A stretch of 25,992 nt of DNA from JAPEKQ01 sp964487295 (GCA_964487295.1 CAZAQL010000030.1:1-25992), one strand, 5' to 3'. Positions 7,439 through 15,994 are shown, counted from the stretch's first letter. Notes: generated by a model not told the origin, from the sequence alone. Numbers and translations are program-made.

Positions 7439-7492
7439 TGAACACAAGACTCGCTTGTCGCTCACACGGCCCTGACGAAGCGCGCCTAGAGT
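7439..7492 (+). promoter_or_regulatory. Pho-box-like array and -10 upstream of pstS
   Basis: TGAACA (7439), CTCGCT (7450), CTCACA (7461) and CTGACG (7472) are offset by exactly 11 bp. The last unit ends 9 nt before TAGAGT (7487-7492), a -10 candidate with 4 of 6 matches. The 9-nt spacing equals that at the porin 2 promoter. This would give the pst operon its own PhoB-dependent start with a leader of about 45 nt. Confidence 0.5.
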
Positions 7493-7542
7493 ATCACCCG
7501 AGAGGAAGCCGAGGGTTGTTTCGCCAATCAGGAGGAGTCGCA

Positions 7543-8592
7543 ATGCAGAAGTTCGTCAAGATCGCAGTGGTCTCCCTGGTCGCGGCGGCCGTTCTCGCCG
7601 CCGCCGTCCCTGCGCTCGGCGCAACGGCGCTTCACGGCGCGGGCGCGACGTTCCCCGAGCCCATCTACGCGGTGTGGATGTACAAGTACAACCAGCTCAC
7701 CGGTGTCCAGGTCGACTATCAGGGCATCGGCTCGAGCGGCGGCATCCGTCAGATCAAGGCCCGGACCGTCGACTTCGGCGGCTCCGACGCTCCTCTCAAG
7801 GGTCCGGAGGTCCGCGAGGCGGGACTGATCCAGTTCCCGATGGTCATCGGCGGCGTGGTCCCCATCTGCAACATCGAGGGGATCGAGTCGGGCCAGCTCC
7901 GGTTCACGCCCGAGGTGCTCGCCGGCGTGTTCTCCGGCGAGATCAGCTATTGGGACGACGAGGCGATCGTCGCCGTGAATCCGGGTGTTGAGCTCCCCAG
8001 CGAGCCGATCACCGTCGTGCACCGCGCCGAGGGCTCCGGCACGACGTGGATCTTCACGAACTACCTCGACAAGGTCTCGCCGTCGTGGCACGAGAAGATC
8101 GGGACCGGCAAGGTCGTGCCGTGGCCGGTCGGCGTCGGCGCCAAGGGCAATCCCGGCGTGGCGAGCTACGTCCAGCGCGTGAACGGTTCGATCGGCTATG
8201 TCGAGTACGCGTACGCGGTGCAGAACGATCTCCCGTACGTCTCGCTTCAGAACCAGGCCGGGAAGTACGTCGAGCCGAGCATGGAGTCCTTCCAGGCGGC
8301 CGCGGCGAGCGCTGACTGGGCGAACACCGACAACTACTACCTCGTGCTGACCGATCAGCCGGGCGATGGGAGCTGGCCGATCGTCGGCGCCACGTTCATC
8401 CTGCTCTACGCCGATCAGGAGGACGCGGGGAAGGCGATGGCCATGCTCAAGTTCTTCGACTGGTGCTACGAGCACGGGGCGGACATGGCGGTCGAGAAGG
8501 ACTACGTCCCGATCCCGAAGAACGTGGCGGACATGGTGCGGCAGACGTGGACCGACGAGATCCGCGTCGACGGCGCCCCCGTCTGGAAGTAG
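7543..8592 (+). CDS. pstS: Periplasmic phosphate-binding protein PstS
   Basis: A 349-residue solute-binding protein that captures inorganic phosphate and delivers it to PstCA. The ATG at 7543 has AGGAGGA 6 nt upstream and opens a signal peptide (about residues 1-26, cleavage near ALG-AT); a GTG at 7438 would bury it. Family motifs are intact: HGAGATFPEPIY (31-42), GSSGGIRQI (63-71), DFGGSDAP (77-84) and HRAEGSGT (160-167). In known PstS structures these supply the Ser/Gly, Asp and Arg-Ser-Gly-Thr phosphate ligands. The signal is of the Sec type I kind, without a lipobox, consistent with a free periplasmic protein. It is the first gene of pstSCAB-phoU and has its own Pho-box-like array. Confidence 0.96.
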   Translation: MQKFVKIAVVSLVAAAVLAAAVPALGATALHGAGATFPEPIYAVWMYKYNQLTGVQVDYQGIGSSGGIRQIKARTVDFGGSDAPLKGPEVREAGLIQFPMVIGGVVPICNIEGIESGQLRFTPEVLAGVFSGEISYWDDEAIVAVNPGVELPSEPITVVHRAEGSGTTWIFTNYLDKVSPSWHEKIGTGKVVPWPVGVGAKGNPGVASYVQRVNGSIGYVEYAYAVQNDLPYVSLQNQAGKYVEPSMESFQAAAASADWANTDNYYLVLTDQPGDGSWPIVGATFILLYADQEDAGKAMAMLKFFDWCYEHGADMAVEKDYVPIPKNVADMVRQTWTDEIRVDGAPVWK

Positions 8593-8621
8593 CCTCCCAG
8601 ACGATTCCGCATCCTCGAGAT

Positions 8622-8658
8622 GCCGGGGTCCGCGGCGCCTGACGTCGCGGGCCCCGGC
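8622..8658 (+). promoter_or_regulatory. Strong intercistronic hairpin between pstS and pstC
   Basis: A 13-bp stem (8622-8634 with 8646-8658, one T-G wobble) with an 11-nt loop lies 30 nt after the pstS stop, without a U-tract. Such hairpins in binding-protein-dependent operons stabilise the 5' cistron, so PstS outnumbers the permease. The stem covers the alternative upstream pstC start codon at 8620, which supports the start at 8674. Confidence 0.6.
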
Positions 8659-8673
8659 GAGGAACGAGGTTTG

Positions 8674-9702
8674 ATGGCACACGATACCTCCGGATGCAGG
8701 GCCGCTCCACCGGGCGGCCGCGTCGCGTCTCCGGGCACTCCGACCGTGGCCCGGCCCGACGGCGCGCCGCCTGGAGCGCCGCGCGACCAGAGCCGCCCCG
8801 ACGCGTTCTTCAAGTGGCTGACGGCCGCGTGTTCCATGGTCGTCATCGTTGTGATGGCGGGCATCTTCATCGAGCTCGTGCGGAACTCGAGCATGGCGTT
8901 CCGGGAGTTCGGGTTCGGGTTTCTGACGTCGGACAGCTGGAACCCGGGACTCGGTGAGTTCGGAGCCGCGAGCAGCGTCTACGGCACGCTGGTCTCGACC
9001 GCGATCGCGATGGTCATCGCGGTCCCGCTCGCGATCGTCATCGCCGTCTTCCTGGTCGAGGTCGCCGGACCCCGGGTGAGCCGGTTCATCGGCGGGGCGA
9101 TCGAGCTTCTGGCGGCGATCCCATCCATCATCTACGGCATGTGGGGGCTCTTCGTCTTCGCGGCCCTCATGCAGAACCACGTGCAGCCCTTCCTGGGCCA
9201 TCGTCTGGGGGCGCTGCCGCTCTTCCAGGGGCCGCCGATGGGCATCGGGATGCTGACCGCGGGGCTCATCCTGGCGCTCATGGTGCTGCCGTTCATCACC
9301 GCCGTGACGCGGGACGTCCTGATGATGGTCCCGCCGGTCCTGAAGGAGTCCGCCCACGGGGTCGGGTCGACGATGTGGGAGGCCGTTCGCTTCGTGAGCC
9401 TGAAGTACGGACGGCGCGGCATCGTGGGCGCGGTGTTTCTTGGGTTCGGAAGAGCCTTGGGGGAGACAATGGCCGTGACCTTCGTGATCGGTAACAGCCA
9501 CAGAATCTCGGCTTCCCTCTTTTCTGCGGGCAATACCATCGCGTCAAGCCTGGCCAACGAATTCAACGAGGCCTCCGAACCCATCTATCTCAGTTCGCTG
9601 TTCGCGCTCGCGCTGGTGCTCTTCGCGATCACGCTCGTGTTCCAGACGATCGCGCACCACTGGGTCGCGCGCATGCAGCGCCTCGAAGCGGGGGATCGCT
9701 GA
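8674..9702 (+). CDS. pstC: Phosphate ABC transporter permease PstC
   Basis: A 342-residue inner-membrane permease subunit pairing with PstA. The ATG at 8674 has an AGG ribosome-binding element about 7 nt upstream, whereas the ATG at 8620 sits inside the hairpin stem. An N-terminal extension of about 45 Pro/Gly/Ala-rich residues is longer than usual. Six hydrophobic segments follow. The first starts at FFKWLTAACS and the last is near YLSSLFALALVLFAITLVF. The periplasmic loop FGFGFLTSDSWNP is typical of PstC. The EAA-like coupling loop reads KESAHGVGSTMWEAVRFVSL and is followed by GFGRALGETMAVTFVIGN, a strong PstC signature. Its partners pstA, pstB and phoU lie downstream in the same orientation. 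Confidence 0.95.
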   Translation: MAHDTSGCRAAPPGGRVASPGTPTVARPDGAPPGAPRDQSRPDAFFKWLTAACSMVVIVVMAGIFIELVRNSSMAFREFGFGFLTSDSWNPGLGEFGAASSVYGTLVSTAIAMVIAVPLAIVIAVFLVEVAGPRVSRFIGGAIELLAAIPSIIYGMWGLFVFAALMQNHVQPFLGHRLGALPLFQGPPMGIGMLTAGLILALMVLPFITAVTRDVLMMVPPVLKESAHGVGSTMWEAVRFVSLKYGRRGIVGAVFLGFGRALGETMAVTFVIGNSHRISASLFSAGNTIASSLANEFNEASEPIYLSSLFALALVLFAITLVFQTIAHHWVARMQRLEAGDR

Positions 9703-9730
9703 TGACGGGATCCCCAGGGAGTGACCGCTG

Positions 9731-10585
9731 ATGGAGCCGCGTTCCAGGGCACAGCGGAGGCTCGCCGACGCGGCCATCCGGCTGATCATGGTCCCCGCCG
9801 CGCTCGTGGGCATCGCCGTGCTCGCGTGGATCCTGTGGGAGGTCATCGCGCGCGGGATCGGCGCCATCACACCGGCGTTCTTCACCGAGCTCCCGACGCC
9901 CCCCGGAATGGAGGGCGGAGGACTCGGGAACGCCATCCTGGGGACGCTGCTCATGACACTCGCGGCGACGGCCATCGGCGCGCCGATCGGTCTTCTCGCG
10001 GGAGTCTTCCTCGCGGAGTTCGGCCCGTCGAGCCGGATCGCGACGGCCGTCAGGTTCACGACGAACCTGCTCATGGGCACGCCATCGATCATCATCGGTA
10101 TCTTCGTCTACGCCATCATCGTCTTGCCCATCGGGCACTTCTCAGGCTGGGCGGGCGCGGTGGCGCTCGCGATCCTCATCCTGCCGGTCGTGATGCGCAC
10201 GACCGAGGACATGCTCAACCTGGTCCCCGACGAACTCAGGGAGTCCGGGCTCGCGCTCGGCGCGCCACGCTGGCGAGTCACGCTCTCGGTCATCTTCCGG
10301 GCGGCCAAGACGGGTCTCGTCACGGGTGTACTGCTGGCGGTCGCCCGCGTCAGCGGGGAGACCGCGCCGCTCCTCTTCACGGCGCTCAACAGCTACTACT
10401 GGCCACAGTCCTTCGGTGAGCCCACGGCGAACCTGACGGTGACCATCTTCAACTACGCGATGTCGCCCTACAGTGACTGGCAGGAGAAGGCGTGGGGGGC
10501 CTCGCTTCTTATCACCGTGAGCGTGCTCGTCGTGGCGATCCTCGCTCGCTTCGTGATCAAGGAACGAAAAGGGAGAACAGCATGA
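9731..10585 (+). CDS. pstA: Phosphate ABC transporter permease PstA
   Basis: A 284-residue inner-membrane permease subunit of the usual PstA length. It follows pstC by 28 nt, and its stop overlaps the pstB start (ATGA). Hydrophobic segments are near residues 18-40, 67-95, 110-133, 138-155, 193-217 and 255-275. PstA hallmarks include LPTPPGMEGGGLGNAILGT (55-73), the NLLMGTPSIIIGIF stretch (112-125) and the coupling loop ELRESGLALGAPRWRVTL (168-185) followed by ARVSGETAPLLFTA. No defects seen. Confidence 0.95.
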   Translation: MEPRSRAQRRLADAAIRLIMVPAALVGIAVLAWILWEVIARGIGAITPAFFTELPTPPGMEGGGLGNAILGTLLMTLAATAIGAPIGLLAGVFLAEFGPSSRIATAVRFTTNLLMGTPSIIIGIFVYAIIVLPIGHFSGWAGAVALAILILPVVMRTTEDMLNLVPDELRESGLALGAPRWRVTLSVIFRAAKTGLVTGVLLAVARVSGETAPLLFTALNSYYWPQSFGEPTANLTVTIFNYAMSPYSDWQEKAWGASLLITVSVLVVAILARFVIKERKGRTA

Positions 10586-11424
10586 TGGCAGTCGAGGAGA
10601 ACACGCTCGTCCGGCCGCCGTCCGAGGTGGCACGATTGCGTCCCGGCGAGATCGAGGACGCCTCGAAGCTGCCCGCGAAGGTGACGGTCAGAAACCTCAA
10701 CTTCTACTACGGACAGAACCAGGCGCTTTTCGACAACAGCATCGACATCCCGGCGCTCAGGGTCACTGCTGTCATCGGTCCTTCCGGCTGCGGGAAGTCG
10801 ACCCACATCCGCGTGTACAACCGGATCTACGAGCTCTACCGGTCGCACAGGGCGGACGGGATCGTGGAGATCGACGGCGAGAACGTGCTCTCGCCGTCCA
10901 CCGACGTCCTGAGGCTCAGGAAGAAGGTCGGCATGATCTTCCAGCGGCCGACGCCCTTCCCGATGAGCATCTTCGACAACATCGCCTACGGTGTGAAGCT
11001 CCACTACCGCGCCAGCAGAAGCGAGGTCGCCGGACGTGTGGAGGATGCGCTCAAGCGTGGCGCGCTGTGGGCGGAGGTGAAGGACAAGCTCAACGAGCCG
11101 GCGACGGCGCTCTCGGGCGGCCAGCAGCAGCGGCTGTGCATCGCGCGGGCCATCGCCGTCGAGCCCGAACTCATCCTGATGGACGAACCCTGCTCGGCCA
11201 TCGACCCGGTCGCGACGGCCAAGATCGAGGATCTTATCGAGACGCTCCGCGACAGCTACACGGTCGTCCTTGTGACCCACAACATGCAGCAGGCGGCCAG
11301 AGTCTCCGACTTCACGGCCTTCTTCTACAAGGGGTACATCGTGGAGTTCGGGGCGACGAAGAAGATCTTCACGAACCCGGACAACGAGCAGACCGAGGAC
11401 TACATCACGGGCCGCTTCGGATAG
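10582..11424 (+). CDS. pstB: Phosphate ABC transporter ATP-binding protein PstB
   Basis: A 280-residue ATPase that powers PstCA. The start at 10582 overlaps the pstA stop by 4 nt (ATGA) and has GGGAG upstream; an adjacent ATG at 10585 is equally possible. Residues 1-33 are an extension before the normal PstB core. Walker A is GPSGCGKST (66-74), Q-loop Gln121 lies in FQRPTPFPMSIFDN (typical of PstB), the signature LSGGQQQR is at 177-184, Walker B ILMDEP at 198-203 and the H-loop His at 233. The residues after Walker A read HIRVYNR, where PstB usually has a hydrophobic residue followed by R-x-x-N-R; the His there is mildly unusual. All catalytic residues are present. Confidence 0.96.
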   Translation: MMAVEENTLVRPPSEVARLRPGEIEDASKLPAKVTVRNLNFYYGQNQALFDNSIDIPALRVTAVIGPSGCGKSTHIRVYNRIYELYRSHRADGIVEIDGENVLSPSTDVLRLRKKVGMIFQRPTPFPMSIFDNIAYGVKLHYRASRSEVAGRVEDALKRGALWAEVKDKLNEPATALSGGQQQRLCIARAIAVEPELILMDEPCSAIDPVATAKIEDLIETLRDSYTVVLVTHNMQQAARVSDFTAFFYKGYIVEFGATKKIFTNPDNEQTEDYITGRFG

Positions 11425-11463
11425 CGGCGCGGCGGACCGGATCGCGTCCGTCCGACTCCAACC

Positions 11464-11479
11464 CGCGTCGCGCGACGCG
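11464..11479. other. 16-bp perfect palindrome between pstB and phoU
   Basis: CGCGTCGCGCGACGCG in the 99-nt pstB-phoU gap can fold as a 6-bp stem with a GCGC loop, or act as a DNA dyad. It probably serves as an intercistronic hairpin, though GC-only palindromes arise easily in DNA this rich in G+C. Confidence 0.35.
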
Positions 11480-11523
11480 TGATCGGGGGCCGGCGGAACC
11501 GACGAGTCCGCGGGAAGGTGCGC

Positions 11524-12183
11524 ATGACCATCATCCTCAGACGAGAGATCGACGGTCTCAAGAAGATGATCTCTTCGCTCTCGGCGTACGTCGAGGAGAA
11601 CGTCCAGATGGCCGCCACGGCCATCATGGACCGCGACACGGAGCTCGCGAAGAAGGTCCTCAATCGAGACGTCGAGGTGGACGATCGGGAGATCGAGGTG
11701 GAGGAGGAGTGCCTGAAGATCCTCGCGCTCCACCAGCCCGTGGCGAACGACCTGCGCTACATCGTCACGGCACTCAAGGTGAACAACGATCTCGAGCGCA
11801 TCGGCGATCTCGCAGTCAACATGGCGCAGGTCGCCACGTGGCTGGCGGACCGCGGAAACCTCGAGATCCCCTATGACCTCTGCGAGCTCGTGGCGAAGGT
11901 CCGGGCGATGCTCGCCGACAGTCTGGACGCCCTCATGGAGCGCGACGACGAGCTGGCCGACAAGGTGCGCGCGGCCGACGAGGAGGTCGACGACATCAAC
12001 CGCGAGAACTACGCCATCATCAGGAAGGCCATCCAGGCGCAGCCGGACGAGGTGGAGCGCCTGATCATGATCCTCAGGATCTCGCACTACCTCGAGCGGA
12101 TCGCCGACCACGCGACGAACATCGCCGAGGACGTCATCTACATGGTCAACGGCGACATCGTGAGGCACGGCAAGGGGGAGTGA
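11524..12183 (+). CDS. phoU: Phosphate transport system regulator PhoU
   Basis: A 219-residue cytoplasmic all-helical protein that links PstB status to PhoR and represses the Pho response when phosphate is plentiful. The ATG at 11524 follows GGAAGG; an upstream start at 11479 falls inside the palindrome and adds 15 basic residues. The two PhoU repeats show their metal-binding signatures, NDLERIGDLAVNMA (88-101) and YLERIADHATNIAEDV (189-204). Length and position at the end of pstSCAB are standard. It closes the Pho island. Confidence 0.95.
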   Translation: MTIILRREIDGLKKMISSLSAYVEENVQMAATAIMDRDTELAKKVLNRDVEVDDREIEVEEECLKILALHQPVANDLRYIVTALKVNNDLERIGDLAVNMAQVATWLADRGNLEIPYDLCELVAKVRAMLADSLDALMERDDELADKVRAADEEVDDINRENYAIIRKAIQAQPDEVERLIMILRISHYLERIADHATNIAEDVIYMVNGDIVRHGKGE

Positions 12184-12441
12184 AGGAACGCGCGGCGAGT
12201 GCCCGGCCGTTCGGGCGGCCGAAGGTGTTCGACTGCGCATGCAGCCTGCGCGAAGAGGACTGGCGCGGTCGTTCGAGACGCGCCCGGCGCGGTCGCTGAA
12301 GCCGCGCTCTCGGGGTCAGACCATGGCCCCGCGCGAACCGGTAAGCCCGGTGCGTGATACGCAAGACAGGGCGCCCAGACATCTCAGATGAGAAGCGGGA
12401 CGCCCCGGGACGGTCCTGCGCCAGCTTGCTCGAGTCAGCCG
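12184..12441. other. Non-coding stretch after phoU
   Basis: No supported gene. A CGGCCG-TTCGGG-CGGCCG hairpin (12204-12221) lies 20 nt after the phoU stop and may end or protect the transcript; no U-run follows. The rest contains only short GC dyads, and open frames crossing it continue antisense into the protease gene. Confidence 0.4.
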
Positions 12442-12465
12442 GCCCCCTCCGAGAGGAGGGGGCTT
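12442..12465 (+). terminator. Hairpin with GAGA tetraloop, probable terminator of the pst-phoU operon
   Basis: GCCCCCTCC-GAGA-GGAGGGGGC is a perfect 9-bp stem followed only by TT. The loop is the same GAGA as in the porin 1 terminator at 3105. It lies between convergent transcription units. Confidence 0.5.
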
Positions 12466-12510
12466 CGCGTTGGTGGTGGAGTGCTGCGACGTTGCCCGCG
12501 CAGGGACGCA

Positions 12511-12542
12511 GCTCGCCCGGATCCGTGTGGATCCGGGCGAGC
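12511..12542. terminator. Perfect 14-bp hairpin between convergent genes
   Basis: GCTCGCCCGGATCC-GTGT-GGATCCGGGCGAGC has a 14-bp uninterrupted stem and a 4-nt loop. No U-tract is present on either strand, so it may block antisense readthrough or protect 3' ends in both directions. Confidence 0.5.
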
Positions 12543-12546
12543 CATC

Positions 12547-12571
12547 GAAAGCCGGCGGCGGCCACCGCCGG
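12547..12571 (-). terminator. Possible terminator of the S8 protease gene
   Basis: On the minus strand, CCGGCGG-n6-CCGCCGG is followed by CTTTC, 16 nt after the protease stop. The U-tract is short. Confidence 0.45.
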
Positions 12572-12587
12572 AGTCCATCAACTCTTG

Positions 12588-15500
12588 CTACTTCAGTACG
12601 ATCATCCTTCGAGTCTCGGCCACGCCGTCCGCCGTCATCCGGCAGAAGTAGACCCCGGACGGGGCGTCGCCCGCGTCCCAGTACACAGAGTGCGTCCCGG
12701 CAGTGTACGCGCGGTCGGCGAGCGTCGCGACCTTCCTGCCGGCCACGTTGAAGATCTCCAGTCTCACGTCGGACTCGTTCGCCAGCGAGAAGGCGATCTC
12801 CGCCGTCCCGCGGAACGGGTTCGGGCGCGTGAACTGCAGACCGGTGCGGATCTCGTGCTCGACGCCGCCCGAGAGCTCGTATGCGGTCGCGTAGCCGCTC
12901 TCACACCCGGTCGTCACGACGTTCGCGCCCGAATCGTAAGTCCATCCGGCGAGCGACACGTCGGTGACCGTGAAGCAGAAGTCGGCCGGCGGATTCCTGT
13001 CCTTGTCGCCGGTGATCGTCGTCACACCGTTCGTTCCGGTCACTCCAGACTTGGATACCGTCGACGGCGCGTTGAAGAAGCCGGTCACCGTTGCGCCGGA
13101 GACCGGAGCACCCCCGCCGTCCACGACGGTGACGTCCGCCACGGGCACGTAGCCGTTGCCCCTGCGCATGCGCGTGACCGTGATGTCCGCGACGTGCATC
13201 ACGTCGCCCTGCGGCTCGTCGGTGACCGTGATGTAGCCGGTCTTGGTGACGCTGTCGGAGCCCTGCGCGTTCGTCGCGGTCATCGAGACCGAGTAGGTGC
13301 CGACGGCGTTGTACGTGTGCGAAGGGCTCTGGGCGGTCGAAGTGCCGCCATCGCCGAACGTCCAGCTCCAGGACGTCGGGCTGCCCGTGGACGTGTCCGT
13401 GAACTGGACCGTCAGCGGGACGTAGCCGGACGTCGGATCGCCGACGAAGTCTGCCACCGGCGGCTGCGGCGTGGCGTTCGACTCGATGAACATCTCGTCG
13501 ATCGCGATGGAATCGAGGTCAAGCCCGTCCCAGCTCCGCGCGGTATCCACGACCCGGATGTAGACCGGACCGCTCGTGCCCGACGGGAGGGAGGCCGAGT
13601 AGACCTGTTCGGTTGCGCTCGCCACGGTGAGAAGGTCGATGAACGTGGCGTTGTCGGTCGAGTACGAGAAGACGAAGTCGTCACCGTCGGAACTCGCCGG
13701 CCGCGCCGCCTCGAGGTGGAAGGTGACGGTCGTACCGCCATCGACGTTGAACAGCCACTTGTGCTCGAGGTAGCTGTAGCGCTTCCGCGGATGGCCCGTG
13801 TAGAGCTCCTCGGTGATCGTCTCACGCACGTTGTCGCTCGAGTGCGTGTTCAGATAGCTGCCGCTCACCGTGCCCGTCACCGGGATGTCCGAGACGGCGT
13901 AGGAACCGGCCATCACTGCGACATTGATGAGATCGGCCTTCGCCTCCGTATCGGAGCCGTACGGTCCGGTCGCCTCGAGTGTCACCGTGTAGACGCCGAC
14001 TTCTGAGTAGGTGTGGGACGGGTTCTGCGCCGTCGAGGTCGCGCCGTCGCCGAAGTCCCAGTGCCACGATGTGGCGTTGGTCGAGGCGTCCGTGAACTGG
14101 ACCACCAGAGGCGGTTCGCCCGAGAGCGGATCGGCCGTGAAGTCGGCCGTCACCGTCGGGGCCGTCACCGTGATGTACCCGACCTTCGTCTCGGTGTCCG
14201 AGCCGTACGCGTTGGTAGCGACGAGCGAGACGTCGTAGGTCCCGGGGCTGGCGTAGGTGTAAGACGGGTTCTGCGCCGTCGAGGTGCCGCCGTCGCCGAA
14301 CGTCCACGACCAGGAGGTCGGGGAGTAGGTCGACTGGTCAGTGAAGCTGACCGTCAGCGAGACCTCGCCGCTCGTCGGACTGCCGACGAACTCGGCGACC
14401 GGCGGGTATTCCGCGCCGCCACCGCCCACCGCGGCCTCGGCATCGACCATGCCGTAGCCGCTGTAGCGGTCCCAGCCCGAGCCGGACTCGACGTTGATGA
14501 TGTCCTGGGCCGTCGTCACGAGCTGCTCGCGGATCTGTGCGGCGTCCCACGTGGGATTCGCTGAGGCGATAAGCGCGCAGACTCCGGCCGCGTACGGAGT
14601 AGCGCACGACGTGCCGTTGAACCACATGTCGTAGTCGCCGCTGGTGTAGCCGCCGCTTCCGAGGATATCGGTCGTCGGCAGAATGGTCGGTGCGATGACA
14701 TCGACTGCACCGGCTGCGTCGGGCGTCGTGACGCCGTAGTTCGAACCCCACCAGCGCTCGCCGTCGCACGTGTAGCCGTTCGGGTCGGTCGAAACGCCCG
14801 AGTTGACCTCGAACACGCTCGAGCTCGAACGCTTCCGGTCGCCACACGGCGAGGCCGCGCCGACGCCGACGACGTAGGCGTTGTTGGAGGGGTAGGAGAT
14901 GGCCGAGTCGTTCTCGTTGCCGGTGGCCGCGAGGACGAGGACGCCATGGTTCCACGCGTACTCGATCGCGGCGTCCGTGTCCGGCTCGCTCGAGAGAGGA
15001 GCACCGAGACTCATGCTGATGATCTTCGCGCCGTTGTCGACCGCGTAATAGATGGCCGGCGGCATTGAGGAAACGTACATGCTGCCGGAGCTCGTGGCGA
15101 TCTTCATCGGCATGATGCTGCAGCCGCCGGCGACGCCGGTCGCGACCGAGTTGTTGTCGGCGATGGCTGCGGCGACGCCGGCGCAGCATGTGCCGTGACC
15201 GCCGCCCGATGAGTCGTCATCAGGGTCGGCATCGTTGTCGCCGTAGTCGTAGCCCTGGACGCAGTTGATGTCCGGGTGGTCGGTGTCGACCCCCGAGTCG
15301 ATGATGGCAATGATGACGCTCGATCTGCCGTAGCCGCCGAGCGCCGTCCAGGCCGCCTCGGCGTTCGAGTCGAACCCGACCGTGCCCACAGGATCGCCGT
15401 TCTCGTGGCTGTGCGTCGACCAGTCGTACGAGAGCATCTGGGCCGTGTTGTTGTGACCCCAGTTCTCGTCGTAGAGCGGATCGTTCGGCACGAGCATGGG

Positions 15501-15962
15501 GTAGACGCGCCAGTCCGGCAGCGCGTGCTCGATGGCGGGGTCGGCCTCGAGCTGACGGGCCAGGGCGCCCACGTCGGTTCCCTCATCGAAGCGAAGCACG
15601 AACCAGCGGTCGACGCCGAGCTCTCTAGCCAGGGTCTGGTCCTGCGGCATGTCGTGCTGTCGCTCGATCCGGGCGCCTTCGAGATCGGCCATGACCGCGT
15701 CGAGGAGCGGGAGGCCGGTCGCCGCGCGCATCGTCGCGCCGCGCCGCATCGGCAGGTCAGCGAGGTCGGACGTCGCGATCGCTTCCTGTGAGAGCTGGAT
15801 CCGGAGCGTTCCGGGTCTGTACGGTGTGGTCAGTTCCGCCGTCTCGACGAAGCCACCCTGGACGGGGGCGAACGGACGGGGAGCGAGTGGTTCAGCCGTG
15901 GCCGAGGTGACGAGGAGGAGGATGGCCAGGCCTGCGAAGAAGAGTCCGGTTCTGCGGTTCAC
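12588..15962 (-). CDS. Secreted subtilisin-like S8 protease with three PKD domains and FlgD-like C-terminal sorting domain
   Basis: A 1124-residue exported serine endopeptidase. It starts with GTG at 15962, with AGGAGGT 4 nt upstream, and the signal peptide spans residues 1-23. A propeptide follows (about 24-150; LVPNDPLYDENWG precedes the catalytic fold). The S8 triad is Asp222 (IIDSGVDTDHPD), His256 (GHGTCCAG) and Ser452 (NGTSCATPYAAG), with oxyanion Asn349; all intact. PKD domains lie at about 520-600, 605-682 and 835-915 (WSWTFGDGGTSTAQ type). Between the second and third is a beta-rich, possibly binding domain (about 685-830), and an Ig-like segment (about 920-1020) follows the third. 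The last 85 residues (RPNPF, VRLEIFNVAGRKVATL, PSGVYFCRM, RRMIVLK) form the FlgD-like sorting module that directs export and surface attachment in type IX-type systems. Its promoter is just upstream. Confidence 0.93.
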   Translation of the reverse strand: MNRRTGLFFAGLAILLLVTSATAEPLAPRPFAPVQGGFVETAELTTPYRPGTLRIQLSQEAIATSDLADLPMRRGATMRAATGLPLLDAVMADLEGARIERQHDMPQDQTLARELGVDRWFVLRFDEGTDVGALARQLEADPAIEHALPDWRVYPMLVPNDPLYDENWGHNNTAQMLSYDWSTHSHENGDPVGTVGFDSNAEAAWTALGGYGRSSVIIAIIDSGVDTDHPDINCVQGYDYGDNDADPDDDSSGGGHGTCCAGVAAAIADNNSVATGVAGGCSIMPMKIATSSGSMYVSSMPPAIYYAVDNGAKIISMSLGAPLSSEPDTDAAIEYAWNHGVLVLAATGNENDSAISYPSNNAYVVGVGAASPCGDRKRSSSSVFEVNSGVSTDPNGYTCDGERWWGSNYGVTTPDAAGAVDVIAPTILPTTDILGSGGYTSGDYDMWFNGTSCATPYAAGVCALIASANPTWDAAQIREQLVTTAQDIINVESGSGWDRYSGYGMVDAEAAVGGGGAEYPPVAEFVGSPTSGEVSLTVSFTDQSTYSPTSWSWTFGDGGTSTAQNPSYTYASPGTYDVSLVATNAYGSDTETKVGYITVTAPTVTADFTADPLSGEPPLVVQFTDASTNATSWHWDFGDGATSTAQNPSHTYSEVGVYTVTLEATGPYGSDTEAKADLINVAVMAGSYAVSDIPVTGTVSGSYLNTHSSDNVRETITEELYTGHPRKRYSYLEHKWLFNVDGGTTVTFHLEAARPASSDGDDFVFSYSTDNATFIDLLTVASATEQVYSASLPSGTSGPVYIRVVDTARSWDGLDLDSIAIDEMFIESNATPQPPVADFVGDPTSGYVPLTVQFTDTSTGSPTSWSWTFGDGGTSTAQSPSHTYNAVGTYSVSMTATNAQGSDSVTKTGYITVTDEPQGDVMHVADITVTRMRRGNGYVPVADVTVVDGGGAPVSGATVTGFFNAPSTVSKSGVTGTNGVTTITGDKDRNPPADFCFTVTDVSLAGWTYDSGANVVTTGCESGYATAYELSGGVEHEIRTGLQFTRPNPFRGTAEIAFSLANESDVRLEIFNVAGRKVATLADRAYTAGTHSVYWDAGDAPSGVYFCRMTADGVAETRRMIVLK

Positions 15963-15980
15963 AGTACCTCCTGGGCAGGG

Positions 15981-15994
15981 CGTCCCCGGGGACG
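15981..15994. other. 14-bp palindrome in the protease leader
   Basis: CGTCCCCGGGGACG, 19 nt before the protease GTG, lies within the predicted 5' leader and next to the ribosome-binding site. It could be an operator or a short hairpin that affects translation. Confidence 0.3.

Noticed and set aside
7438..7542. GTG start 35 codons upstream of pstS
   Set aside because: No ribosome-binding site, overlaps the promoter array, and would hide the signal peptide that begins at 7543.
5921..7543. 540-codon open frame on the minus strand opposite porin 2
   Set aside because: Composition is that of an antisense shadow, and it crosses the promoter region of pstS.
7528..9501. 657-codon open frame on the minus strand opposite pstS-pstC
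   Set aside because: Same shadow pattern; pstS and pstC are certain on the plus strand.
10468..12240. 590-codon open frame on the minus strand opposite pstA-pstB-phoU
   Set aside because: No recognisable domain or ribosome-binding site; antisense to well-supported genes.
12354..14006. 550-codon plus-strand open frame through the protease 3' end
   Set aside because: Antisense to the PKD and sorting domains; sequence is Arg/Val/Asp-rich without domains.
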